Source: Noviherbaspirillum aridicola
Lineage (GTDB): Bacteria; Pseudomonadota; Gammaproteobacteria; Burkholderiales; Burkholderiaceae_D
Direction: 5' to 3'
Assembly (NCBI RefSeq): GCF_019656455.1
Contig: NZ_BPMK01000002.1
Span: forward strand, 62,001 to 126,000
Length of the DNA stretch: 64,000 bases
Shown here: positions 46,518 through 54,644 of the stretch, piece after piece
Position numbering within the stretch: the first letter of the stretch is position 1
Layout of the letters: every line of letters starts with the position of its first letter
Translations under genes and position numbers: made by a program
Notes under the pieces: generated by a model
What the model saw: only the letters and a program-made list of their open reading frames with translations
Databases searched by the model: none
Told to the model about the DNA's origin: nothing

Positions 46518-47528
46518 ATGACCCTGGACCTGGTACCCCTGTGGGCGGTGATTCTGTCCATCGCTGTGCTGATGTACGTGCTGCTCGACGGCTTCGATCT
46601 CGGCGTCGGCATCCTTTTCCTGTTCCGCAAGAAGCAGGAGGAGCGCGACATGATGGTGGCCTCGGTCGCGCCGATCTGGGATTTCAACGAGACCTGGCTG
46701 ATCCTCGGCAGCGGCGGCCTGCTCGCCGTGTTCCCGCTGGCGTTCGCGATCATCATTCCCGCCGTCTATTTCCCCATCCTGATCATGCTGCTCGGGCTGA
46801 TCTTCCGCGGCGTGGCCTTTGAATTCCGCGATGCGCCGGAGGCGCGCAAGTGGCTGTGGGATGGCGCCTTCATGCTCGGCTCGCTGTTCGCGACCCTGGC
46901 GCAGGGCGTGGTGCTCGGCAATTTCATCATTGGTTTTCCGGTGGAGGGCCGGGCCTACGCCGGTACCAGCTGGGACTGGATCGCGCCGTTTCCGCTGCTG
47001 ACCGGGGTCGGACTGGTGGTGGGGTATGCGCTGCTCGGCGCGACCTGGCTCTACATGAAAACGGAAGGCGAGCTGCAGGCCTGGTCGCGCCGCGCGTCGC
47101 GGGTGGCGCTGTTCGGCATCCTCGCGTTCATCGCCATGGTCAGCATCTGGACGCCGCTGGTGGACGAGCGCATCGCCAATCGTTGGTTCAGCCTGCCCAA
47201 CCTGTATTACTTCCTGCCGGTGCCCGTGCTGACCGCGGTCGTCGCATGGCTGCTGTGGCATGCGCTGCGCCGCGGCAGGGAAGTGCTGCCCTTCCTGTGC
47301 GCGATGGGCCTGTTCTTTCTCGCCTACACCGGGCTCATCATTTCACTCTGGCCGTATGTGGCCCCGCCGTCGATCACCCTGTGGGATGCGGCCACCGCGC
47401 CGATGTCACAGCAGTTCCTGATGGTCGGCACCATGTTCCTGCTGCCGGTGATCCTGGCCTATGTGTTCTGGTCGTACTGGGTATTCCGCGGCAAGGTGAG
47501 GATGGATATCGGCTACCACCATCATTGA
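46518..47528 (+). CDS. cydB: Cytochrome bd ubiquinol oxidase subunit II
   Basis: A 336-residue membrane protein of about eight helices. VLLDGFDLGVGILF, FNETWLILGSGGLLAVFPLAFA, FRGVAFEFR and the C-terminal FWSYWVFRGKV are CydB/CioB hallmarks. It is the structural partner of subunit I in the quinol oxidase. Here it stands alone, 4 kb from cydA and preceded by a 219-base region with two hairpins, so it needs its own promoter or long read-through. No cydX-like gene follows. Its 3' end overlaps the convergent DUF2242 gene by 7 bases. Confidence 0.93.
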   Translation: MTLDLVPLWAVILSIAVLMYVLLDGFDLGVGILFLFRKKQEERDMMVASVAPIWDFNETWLILGSGGLLAVFPLAFAIIIPAVYFPILIMLLGLIFRGVAFEFRDAPEARKWLWDGAFMLGSLFATLAQGVVLGNFIIGFPVEGRAYAGTSWDWIAPFPLLTGVGLVVGYALLGATWLYMKTEGELQAWSRRASRVALFGILAFIAMVSIWTPLVDERIANRWFSLPNLYYFLPVPVLTAVVAWLLWHALRRGREVLPFLCAMGLFFLAYTGLIISLWPYVAPPSITLWDAATAPMSQQFLMVGTMFLLPVILAYVFWSYWVFRGKVRMDIGYHHH

Positions 47529-48103
47529 GGGGGTGACTGGCGGGCCGCTTCCGGCGCTTCGGCCGGCGAGTCCTCGGGCAGATGGCCGGTGCCGTCGAAA
47601 TACCGCTCCATCAGTGCGAAGAACTGTTCATAGAAACGACGCGCGTCGATGGTCTCGCTGCCGATCTTGACCATCGCCTCGTCGGACAGGCCGAGCGGCA
47701 GGGACAGCGAGCCGAGCGCGCCGACGCCGAGGCTTGCCGAGGTGCTGCTCTTGCGGAGGGTATAGGTGTCGCGCACCGCGTTGGCGAACGCGGTCGCGCT
47801 GTTGCTGCCCGGGCTGTTGGGTGCGCAGACCACGTGAAATTCGATCTGCATGTGCTGCTCGCGCTCGGGCTGGAAGTTCTTGCGGCCGCGTACCAGCGAG
47901 GCGCTCGCCTCGTGGATCACATAGCCCTGGCTCAGCAGCGCGCGGCGGGCGGCCTCGCAGGTCGCCTTGTCGCTGCCGGCGAATCCGTGTGCATGGACAT
48001 CGGTGGCGGCGAATTCCTCGGCTGGTGGGGCCTGGCGGACGGGCAGCGAGCAGGCGACCAGCTGCAGGCAGATCAGGGCAAGGGCATATGGACGTGTGCG
48101 CAT
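47522..48103 (-). CDS. DUF2242 lipoprotein
   Basis: A 193-residue protein with a signal sequence ending at a lipobox, Q-L-V-A-C (about residue 18). CEAARRALLSQGYVI, GRKNFQPEREQHMQIEFHVVCAP and SASLGVGALGSLSLPLG match DUF2242, a family found mainly in betaproteobacteria, function unknown. The ATG at 48103 is chosen because it places the signal peptide correctly; the frame is open further upstream. Confidence 0.82.
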   Translation of the reverse strand: MRTRPYALALICLQLVACSLPVRQAPPAEEFAATDVHAHGFAGSDKATCEAARRALLSQGYVIHEASASLVRGRKNFQPEREQHMQIEFHVVCAPNSPGSNSATAFANAVRDTYTLRKSSTSASLGVGALGSLSLPLGLSDEAMVKIGSETIDARRFYEQFFALMERYFDGTGHLPEDSPAEAPEAARQSPPQ

Positions 48104-48200
48104 CGATAGGGCGGGGATGGCGTGGCGGAGCGCTATTGTAGAGCGAGATGCACGCGGGAAGTTCCGGGCAGAAAAGCGTGGAGCGTTGCTTGCTCTTTTT

Positions 48201-48213
48201 TCAACTGAGTTGA
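48201..48213. promoter_or_regulatory. Perfect inverted repeat upstream of the rsb operon
   Basis: TCAACT-G-AGTTGA is a perfect 6+1+6 palindrome in an AT-rich stretch between the DUF2242 gene and rsbR. It is a good candidate operator for a dimeric regulator of the rsb operon or of the divergent gene. Confidence 0.45.
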
Positions 48214-48272
48214 TGAATCGCAAAGCCGGGTTTTTCATAATCATCATCGACGCGACCCATTGTTACACTCTC

Positions 48273-48289
48273 GCGTCCTTTTCGGACGC
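48273..48289 (+). promoter_or_regulatory. Hairpin in the rsbR leader
   Basis: GCGTCC-TTTTC-GGACGC is a perfect 6-bp stem with a 5-base loop, 60 bases before the rsbR start codon. It could be an RNA element or chance; no T-tract follows it. Confidence 0.35.
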
Positions 48290-48349
48290 CGCGCCGTCAG
48301 CCGCGCGTGCCTTACAAGACCAGACAAAAAGCCCACAGAAGGAATCACC

Positions 48350-49213
48350 ATGACGCTCCCCCTGCAGATCGCCGGCATTTTCGAAAAATTTCAGCCCGTC
48401 ATTCTCGAGGAATGGCTGCAGGACCTGAAAGCGCGAATGGTGCGGGTGGACGCGGACCAGGAAAGCCAGTTGCGCCAGCAATGCGCACAATTCCTGCGCG
48501 TGCTGCAGCAGGGCGCCGCATCCGGCCAGCTCAACGACATCGAGGCCCGCGAATGGGACGAGGCGCGCGCCTTCCTCAGCGAACTGTCGCACCAGCGCGC
48601 ACGCCAGGGATCGACGCCGAGCGAGACCGCCGTCTTCGTGTTTTCGATCAAGCAGCCGCTGTTCGCCCGCCTGCGCACCGAATTCGCCGACCAGCCCGAG
48701 CAGCTGGCCGGGGCGACCTGGAGCATCAGCACCCTGCTCGACGCGCTCGGCCTGTTCACCGTGGAGGTCTATCAGAAGAGCCGCGACCAGATCATCGTGC
48801 GCCAGCAGCAGGAACTGCTCGAGCTGTCGACGCCCGTGGTGAAGCTGTGGCAGAACGTGCTGGCGCTGCCGCTGATCGGCACGCTCGACAGCAACCGCAC
48901 CCAGGTGGTGATGGAAAGCCTGCTGCAGCGGATCATCGAGACCAGCGCCGCCATCGCCATCATCGACATCACCGGCGTTCCGACCGTCGACACGCTGGTG
49001 GCCCAGCATCTGCTCAAGACCGTGGCGGCGGCCAGGCTGATGGGCGCCGACTGCATCATCAGCGGCATCCGTCCCCAGATCGCGCAGACCATCGTGCATC
49101 TCGGCGTCAACCTGGAAGACGTGATCACCAAGGCCACGCTGGCCGATGCCTTCCTGGTCGCGCTGCAGCGTACGGGCTCCACCATCACCACCCAGCAGCG
49201 CGAGCACGCCTGA
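48350..49213 (+). CDS. rsbR: RsbR-type stressosome protein (STAS)
   Basis: A 287-residue protein. The N-terminal half (1-145) is a helical sensory domain, probably an RsbRD-type helical or globin-like bundle; the C-terminal half (155-275) is a STAS domain close to B. subtilis Rsb[24 protein letters not shown] and [15 protein letters not shown]. Thr215 in PTVDT aligns with the threonine phosphorylated by RsbT. In stressosomes RsbR and RsbS form a large shell that traps RsbT until stress. The ATG at 48350 has AGAAGGA upstream. It opens a six-gene operon; rsbS starts one base after its stop. Confidence 0.9.
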   Translation: MTLPLQIAGIFEKFQPVILEEWLQDLKARMVRVDADQESQLRQQCAQFLRVLQQGAASGQLNDIEAREWDEARAFLSELSHQRARQGSTPSETAVFVFSIKQPLFARLRTEFADQPEQLAGATWSISTLLDALGLFTVEVYQKSRDQIIVRQQQELLELSTPVVKLWQNVLALPLIGTLDSNRTQVVMESLLQRIIETSAAIAIIDITGVPTVDTLVAQHLLKTVAAARLMGADCIISGIRPQIAQTIVHLGVNLEDVITKATLADAFLVALQRTGSTITTQQREHA

Positions 49214-49214
49214 C

Positions 49215-49571
49215 ATGGAAAGAATCCCGATTCTCCGCATGGGCGACCTGCTGCTGGTCACCATCCAGGTCGACATGCACGACCGGCTGGTGATGACGCT
49301 GCAGGACGACCTGACCGAGCGCATCGTGCGCTACCGCGCGCGCGGCGTGCTGATCGATATCTCGGCGCTGGATATCGTCGACTCCTTCATCGGCCGCATG
49401 ATCAACAACACCGCGGCGATGGCGAGGGTGCTCGACGCCACGACCGTGGTGGTCGGCATGCAGCCGGCGGTGGCGATCACGCTGGTCGAACTCGGCCTCT
49501 CGCTGCAGGGCGTGCGTACCGCGCTGGACGTGGAACGCGGCATGGCGCTGCTGGCCGGGCGCAAACCTTAG
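49215..49571 (+). CDS. rsbS: RsbS stressosome scaffold (STAS)
   Basis: A 118-residue single STAS domain. [31 protein letters not shown] and [15 protein letters not shown] match RsbS closely; Ser57 in IVDSFIG is the residue RsbT phosphorylates. RsbS is the antagonist that holds RsbT in the stressosome. Start ATG 49215 lies one base after the rsbR stop; rsbT starts 12 bases after its own stop. Confidence 0.92.
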   Translation: MERIPILRMGDLLLVTIQVDMHDRLVMTLQDDLTERIVRYRARGVLIDISALDIVDSFIGRMINNTAAMARVLDATTVVVGMQPAVAITLVELGLSLQGVRTALDVERGMALLAGRKP

Positions 49572-49583
49572 CACGGGCGAGAC

Positions 49584-50030
49584 ATGGCTTTTTTCATGTC
49601 CAGTGGCGCGACGCCGCAGGCAGGCGGCGACGCCGCGGAACTCGAAATGCCCTTGCGCACCGATGAAGACGTGGTGCGCCTGCGCAAGACGGTGCGGGAA
49701 ATGGCGGTGCAGATCGGACTGAGCCTGGTCGACCAGACCAAGCTCGTGACCGCGGCGAGCGAACTCGCGCGCAACACGCTGCGCTACGGCGGCGGCGGCG
49801 AGGTGCGCCTGCGCCTGCTGTCGAACGGCTTCGAGCGCGGCCTGCATGTCGTCTTTTCCGATCGCGGCCCGGGCATTGCCGACGTCGGGCTTGCGATGAG
49901 CGACGGCTACACCACCGGCGGCGGCCTCGGCCTCGGTCTCGGCGGGGCAAAGCGCCTGGTCGATGACTTCGGCATCGATACCCGGCCCGGCGAAGGAACC
50001 ACGGTCCGCATCACGAAGTGGAAACGCTGA
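49584..50030 (+). CDS. rsbT: RsbT anti-sigma-type serine/threonine kinase
   Basis: A 148-residue GHKL ATPase. N-box with Glu60 and Asn64 (ASELARNTLRYG), G1 box SDRGPGI (Asp93) and G2 box GGGLGLGLGG are complete, so kinase activity is expected. RsbT phosphorylates RsbS and RsbR, is released, and then activates a downstream partner; in Bacillus this is the phosphatase RsbU. The first 20 residues are an extension beyond the usual 133. Its TGA overlaps the next ATG by one base. Confidence 0.92.
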   Translation: MAFFMSSGATPQAGGDAAELEMPLRTDEDVVRLRKTVREMAVQIGLSLVDQTKLVTAASELARNTLRYGGGGEVRLRLLSNGFERGLHVVFSDRGPGIADVGLAMSDGYTTGGGLGLGLGGAKRLVDDFGIDTRPGEGTTVRITKWKR

Positions 50031-51025
50031 TGAGTAGCCAGCAGCTGATTCTCGTTTCGCATGCCACCGACATCGCCGCGGCCCGCCGCGCCGGTGTCCA
50101 GCTGGGGAACGCGCTCGGTTTCGACGAAACCTTGTCCGGCCAGCTGGCGATCGCCATCACGGAAGCGGCGACCAATATCCTCAAGCATGCCGGCAGCGGC
50201 AGGATTCTGATCGCGCCCGCGCCCGTCCCGGGCAGCGCGATCGATGTGCTGGCGCTCGATACCGGGCCCGGCATCCGCGATGTCGCGCAGAGCATGCAGG
50301 ACGGCGTATCCACCGTCGGCACGCCGGGCAACGGGCTGGGCGCGATGCGGCGGCTGTCGGCCCGCTTCGATGTCTACAGCGCGCCGGGCAAGGGGACGGG
50401 GGTTTTCATGCGGATCGGCGGCGGGGCGGCGCCGGAGCTGCTCGAAGCGGGCGCCGTCTGCGTCGCGATGCCGGGCGAGGATGCCTGCGGCGACGGCTGG
50501 TCGATGCGCGCGGATGACCACGGCGCCGGCCTGCTCATGTCTGACGGCCTCGGCCATGGGCCGGAGGCGGCGCGCGCGACCGCGGCCGCGCTCGCCGTCT
50601 TCGAGGCGCGTCCCGGACTCGCGCCGGCCGCCCTGATCGATGCCGCCCACATCGCCCTGCGTTCCACCCGGGGCGCCGCGCTGGCGGCGGTACGGCTGGA
50701 TGCGGACAACGACAGCCTGAGCTTTGCCGGCATCGGCAACATCAGTGCCTGCGTGCGGACCGACGGCGACTGCAAGCAGCTGATGTCGCACAACGGCATC
50801 GTCGGCCACAACATGCGCAAGGTCCAGGCGTTTTCCCATCCGTGGCCGGCCGATGCCCTGTTCGTGATGCACAGCGACGGCCTGAGCAAGCAATGGGACC
50901 TGGACGCCTACCCGGGCCTGGCGCGCTGCCATCCGGCGCTGATCGCCGGCATCCTGTACCGCGACTTCGGGCGCGGCCGCGACGACGCCACGGTCGCCGT
51001 GATCAGGCGCCGCAGGAGGACCTAG
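50030..51025 (+). CDS. HATPase-SpoIIE/PP2C fusion (RsbX/RsbU-like phosphatase)
   Basis: A 331-residue protein with two modules. Residues 1-130 are an RsbT/RsbW-like ATPase domain: ITEAATNILKHAG, LDTGPGI, GNGLGAMRRL. Residues 140-330 are a PP2C/SpoIIE phosphatase: GDGW (Asp155), LLMSDGLGHG (Asp172), FAGIGNISA, HSDGLSKQW and DDATVAV provide the metal-binding acids. It resembles RsbX, which resets the stressosome by dephosphorylating RsbR and RsbS, but with a kinase-type domain added. ATG 50030 overlaps the rsbT stop (TGATG); a GTG at 50018 is an alternative. Confidence 0.9.
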   Translation: MSSQQLILVSHATDIAAARRAGVQLGNALGFDETLSGQLAIAITEAATNILKHAGSGRILIAPAPVPGSAIDVLALDTGPGIRDVAQSMQDGVSTVGTPGNGLGAMRRLSARFDVYSAPGKGTGVFMRIGGGAAPELLEAGAVCVAMPGEDACGDGWSMRADDHGAGLLMSDGLGHGPEAARATAAALAVFEARPGLAPAALIDAAHIALRSTRGAALAAVRLDADNDSLSFAGIGNISACVRTDGDCKQLMSHNGIVGHNMRKVQAFSHPWPADALFVMHSDGLSKQWDLDAYPGLARCHPALIAGILYRDFGRGRDDATVAVIRRRRRT

Positions 51026-51027
51026 GC

Positions 51028-52398
51028 ATGGAAGTGGAGCTGCTGCGCCTGCCGGTCGAGAGCGAACGCCACGTGATCGCGGCGCGCAAGCATGCGCGCG
51101 AACTCGCCGGCCGGATCGGATTCGGCGTCCAGGACCAGGCGCGCATCGCCACCGCGGTGTCGGAAATCGCCCAGAACGCCTGCGCCCACGCGGGAGGCGG
51201 CCTGGTCCGGTTCATCGTCCGCGGCGCCTCGCCGCAGCCGGCGGAGCTGGAAGTGATCGTCAGCGACAGCGGCCCCGGCATTGCGCGGCTGGATGAGATT
51301 CTCGCCGCCGAACGGGCCCAGCGCAGCGGCGTCGGCATCGCCGGCGCGCAGCGCCTGATGGACCGCTGCGACGTGGAGACGATGCCCGGACAGGGAACCA
51401 CCGTGACGCTGGCGAAATTCCTGCCCGCCGGTCTGACGCCCGGCCGCGACGAGCTGGCGCGCATCGGCGCCGGTCTCGCGGAGCTGGCGGCGCCCGCCGT
51501 CTACGAGGAAGACCTGGCGCAGAGCCGCGAGCTGATGCGCACGCTCGCCGAACTGCGCGCCCGCCAGGAAGAACTGATGGCGCTCACCCGCGAACTGGAG
51601 GACACCAACCGGGGCGTGGTCGCGCTGTACGCCGAAATCGAGGAAAAGGCGGAATACTTGCGCCGCGCCGATGCGATGAAGTCGCGTTTCCTGTCCAATA
51701 CCAGCCATGAGCTGCGCACGCCGCTGAGCTCGATCCGCGCGCTGTCGCAGCTGCTGCTCGACCGGATCGACGGCGAGCTGACCGAGGCGCAGGAAAAGCA
51801 GGTGCTGTTCATCCAGAAGGCGGCGACCGGCCTGGCGGAACTGGTCAACGACCTGCTCGACCTCGCCAAGATCGAGGCCGGCAAGGTCGAACTCAAGCCC
51901 GCCGAGTTCACCGTCGGCGAACTGTTCAGCACCCTGCGCGGCATGCTGCGTCCGCTGGCGACCAGCGACCGCGTGGAGCTGGTGTTCGATGACCGCCTGG
52001 CGCAGCAGGTGCTGTGCACCGACGAAGGCAAGCTGTCGCAGATCCTGCGCAACCTGGTGTCGAACGCGCTCAAGTTCACCGAACAGGGCGAGGTCAGGGT
52101 GAGCGCGGCGACGGACAACACCGGGGAGCGCATCCGTTTCGAGGTGAGCGATACCGGGATAGGCATCGCCGAGCAGAATCTGCAGCTGATTTTCGAGGAG
52201 TTCAGCCAGATCGAGAATCCGCTGCAGAAGCGCGTCAAGGGCACGGGGCTCGGTCTGCCGCTGTGCCGCAAGCTGGCCGAACTGCTGGGCGGGGGCATCG
52301 ACGTGCGCAGCACGGTCGGCGAAGGGTCGACCTTCAGCCTGACCATCCCGGTGCGCCACGCGGTCCTGCGCGAGGCGGCCGGGCAGAGGAATGCATAG
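51028..52398 (+). CDS. RsbT-like ATPase fused to a histidine kinase
   Basis: A 456-residue protein. Residues 1-130 form an RsbT-type GHKL domain with N-box around SEIAQNACAHAG (Asn50), G1 VSDSGPGI and RSGVGIAGAQRL. A coiled coil (about 165-215) leads to HisKA with His227 in SHELRTP and a second HATPase (about 320-445; NLVSNALKFT, DTGIGI, GTGLGLPLC). Two different ATPase modules in one chain suggest it joins the Rsb switch to His-Asp phosphorelay. It has no receiver. The ATG at 51028 follows GGAGGA and lies 2 bases after the previous stop; the next gene starts at or across its own stop. Confidence 0.9.
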   Translation: MEVELLRLPVESERHVIAARKHARELAGRIGFGVQDQARIATAVSEIAQNACAHAGGGLVRFIVRGASPQPAELEVIVSDSGPGIARLDEILAAERAQRSGVGIAGAQRLMDRCDVETMPGQGTTVTLAKFLPAGLTPGRDELARIGAGLAELAAPAVYEEDLAQSRELMRTLAELRARQEELMALTRELEDTNRGVVALYAEIEEKAEYLRRADAMKSRFLSNTSHELRTPLSSIRALSQLLLDRIDGELTEAQEKQVLFIQKAATGLAELVNDLLDLAKIEAGKVELKPAEFTVGELFSTLRGMLRPLATSDRVELVFDDRLAQQVLCTDEGKLSQILRNLVSNALKFTEQGEVRVSAATDNTGERIRFEVSDTGIGIAEQNLQLIFEEFSQIENPLQKRVKGTGLGLPLCRKLAELLGGGIDVRSTVGEGSTFSLTIPVRHAVLREAAGQRNA

Positions 52399-52399
52399 C

Positions 52400-54319
52400 A
52401 TGAGAAAAGAACCGCTGATACTCAATGTCGATGACGATGAAGGAGCGCGCTATGTGAAGACGCGCATCCTGCAGGTGGCCGGCTTCGACGTCATCGAAGC
52501 GGCGACCGGCGGCGACGCGCTCGCGCTGGCCGCCAGCGACGCGCCTGACCTGGTCCTGCTCGACGTCAAGCTGCCCGACATCAACGGGCTGGAAGTCTGC
52601 CGCCGCATCAAGGCTGACCCGTCCACCGCGTCCATTCTCGTGCTGCAGACCTCGGCCGCGCTGATCCACCGCAGCGACAAGATCCGCGCGCTCGACGGCG
52701 GCGCCGACAATTACCTGGTGGCGCCGATCGAAGCCGAGGAACTGGTGGCCAACGTCAACGCGCTGTTGCGGCTGCGACGGGTGCAGGGCGAACTGCTGGA
52801 AAGCGAGGAGCGTTTCCGCCAGATGGCCGAGAACATCGAAGACGTGTTCTGGATGCTGGCGCCGCAGGACGGCCGCCTGCTGTATGTCAGTCCCGCCTTC
52901 GAACTGCTCTGGGGCCGCTCTCCCGACGTGCTGCGCGACGACATCGGCAGCTGGATCGCCTTCGTGCACGAGCAGGAGCGCCAGCGGGTGCGCGCCGCTT
53001 TCGAGCGGCTGATGGAGACCGGCGTGTATGACGAGGAATTCCGCATCGTCCTGCCCGACAATTCCGTGCGCTGGGTGCGCGACCGCGCCTTCCCGGTCAA
53101 GAACACCGCGCCCGGCCGCGAGCGCGTGGCCCGCGTCACCAGCGACATCTCGGTGCGCAAGGCGGCCGAAAAGCTGCGCCACGACGCCGACAGCCGCAAG
53201 GACGAGTTTCTCGCCACGCTCGCGCACGAGCTGCGCAATCCGCTCGGGCCGATCCGGTCGGCGGTCGACCTGCTGCGCATGACCGGCAGCGGCGAGGCGC
53301 AGGTGCAGGAGCGCGCGCGCGACATGATCTCGCGCCAGGTCGATCACCTGGTGCGCCTGGTGGACGATCTGCTCGACATCTCGCGCATCTCGCAGGGCAA
53401 GATCACGCTGCAGCCGAAGAACCTGGAGCTCAAGGCACTTGTGTCGTCCGCGCTGGAAACCGCGCAGCCCTTCATCACCGCCCGCCAGCATCAGCTCAAC
53501 GTGCTGCTGCCGGAACAGGACGTCTGGGTCTACGGCGACGCGGTACGGCTGGCGCAGGTGCTCGGCAACCTGCTGCACAACGCCGCCAAGTACACGCCCA
53601 AGGGCGGCACGATCACGCTCAACGCGGCGATCGTGGGCGAGGAGCTGATGCTCACGGTGAAGGACACGGGCATCGGCATTACGCTCGACGCGATTGACGG
53701 CATCTTCGATCTGTTCGCCCAGGGCGACGTCGCGCCCGACCAGGCGCAGAACGGACTCGGCATCGGCCTGTCCCTGGTCAAGAAGCTGGTGCAGCTGCAC
53801 AACGGCCGGGTCTATGCATACAGCGCCGGGCCCGGCACCGGCAGCACCTTCAGCGTGTGCCTGCCGCTGTCGCACTGCCAGCCGGCGCCGCCGCCGGAAG
53901 CCGCCGACGCCGGCGCGCAGGAAGCAGCGGGCAGGCAGCGGGTGCTGGTGGTCGACGACAACCCCGATGCGGTGGAGATGATGCAGATGCTGCTGGAAGC
54001 ATCCGGCTATGAAACCGCGAGCGCGCACGACTGCGCGTCCGCGCTCGAACGCGCGAGCGCTTTCCGGCCGCAGGCGGTGTTGCTCGACATCGGCCTGCCG
54101 GGCACCTCGGGCTACGAGGTGGTGCGCCGCCTGCGCGCGATGCCCGAATGCGCGCGCGCGAAGATGATCGCGCTCACCGGCTACGGCCAGGCGCGCGACC
54201 GCGAGCTGGCGCTCGAGGCCGGTTTCGATTTCCACCTGGTCAAACCGGTGTCGGTGAATGCACTGATCGCGGTGCTCGAAGAGCGGAAGCCGGCGGCGGC
54301 GCAGGCGGCGCCGGGCTGA
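52400..54319 (+). CDS. REC-PAS-histidine kinase-REC hybrid sensor
   Basis: A 639-residue protein. N-terminal receiver (about 6-125) with Asp55 in LLDVKLPD; the normally conserved Lys is Ala108 (YLVAPI), so its signalling may be atypical. PAS (about 133-258), HisKA with His276 in HELRNP, HATPase ([24 protein letters not shown]) and a complete C-terminal receiver ([15 protein letters not shown]). The N-terminal receiver is the obvious target of the upstream RsbT/histidine-kinase fusion. The ATG at 52400 has AGAGGAATG at good distance; ATG 52391 is an alternative that overlaps the previous gene. It ends the rsb operon. Confidence 0.92.
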   Translation: MRKEPLILNVDDDEGARYVKTRILQVAGFDVIEAATGGDALALAASDAPDLVLLDVKLPDINGLEVCRRIKADPSTASILVLQTSAALIHRSDKIRALDGGADNYLVAPIEAEELVANVNALLRLRRVQGELLESEERFRQMAENIEDVFWMLAPQDGRLLYVSPAFELLWGRSPDVLRDDIGSWIAFVHEQERQRVRAAFERLMETGVYDEEFRIVLPDNSVRWVRDRAFPVKNTAPGRERVARVTSDISVRKAAEKLRHDADSRKDEFLATLAHELRNPLGPIRSAVDLLRMTGSGEAQVQERARDMISRQVDHLVRLVDDLLDISRISQGKITLQPKNLELKALVSSALETAQPFITARQHQLNVLLPEQDVWVYGDAVRLAQVLGNLLHNAAKYTPKGGTITLNAAIVGEELMLTVKDTGIGITLDAIDGIFDLFAQGDVAPDQAQNGLGIGLSLVKKLVQLHNGRVYAYSAGPGTGSTFSVCLPLSHCQPAPPPEAADAGAQEAAGRQRVLVVDDNPDAVEMMQMLLEASGYETASAHDCASALERASAFRPQAVLLDIGLPGTSGYEVVRRLRAMPECARAKMIALTGYGQARDRELALEAGFDFHLVKPVSVNALIAVLEERKPAAAQAAPG

Positions 54320-54325
54320 GACCGG

Positions 54326-54340
54326 GGCGTCCGGGACGCC
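54326..54340. terminator. Inverted repeat between convergent genes
   Basis: GGCGTCC-G-GGACGCC is a perfect symmetric element immediately after the rsb operon and overlapping the last base of the convergent GNAT gene. As RNA it can form GGCGTC-CGG-GACGCC. It may serve as a two-way terminator, though without a T-tract. Confidence 0.4.
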
Positions 54341-54633
54341 TACTCCCGCCGCGGCGCCACCAGCGACCGGTACTCCGGATGCCGCTCGATGTAGCCGGCG
54401 ATGAAGGAGCAGCCCGGGATCACCTGCCGGCCTTCCCCGCGCAGCGTATCGAGTGTTCGCGCGGCCAGCTGCGAGCCGTAGCCCTTGCCCTCATGCCCGG
54501 GATCGATCTCGGTATGCGTCAGGCAGATCGCGCCGCCCCTTTCCGAGTACGCCGCGAAGCCCGCAAGCTCGCCGTCGACCAGCAGTTCGTAGCGATGCTG
54601 GTCGGGGTTGTGATGCAAATGAATATCGGCCAT
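54340..54633 (-). CDS. Small GNAT acetyltransferase-like protein (YjdJ type)
   Basis: A 97-residue protein of the short GNAT-fold family (E. coli YjdJ and human NATD1 relatives). [43 protein letters not shown] and [14 protein letters not shown] are family motifs; GKGYGSQL is the acetyl-CoA loop. The acceptor is unknown. The ATG at 54633 has GGAGG at ideal spacing; an ATG at 54648 lies within it. It follows the YihY gene by 11 bases and is likely in its operon. Confidence 0.85.
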   Translation of the reverse strand: MADIHLHHNPDQHRYELLVDGELAGFAAYSERGGAICLTHTEIDPGHEGKGYGSQLAARTLDTLRGEGRQVIPGCSFIAGYIERHPEYRSLVAPRRE

Positions 54634-54644
54634 CCCGACCTCCG

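Noticed and set aside
48110-48349. Strong sigma-70 promoter for the rsb operon (TTGATG ... CATAAT)
   Set aside because: The two elements are 20 bases apart, outside normal spacing.
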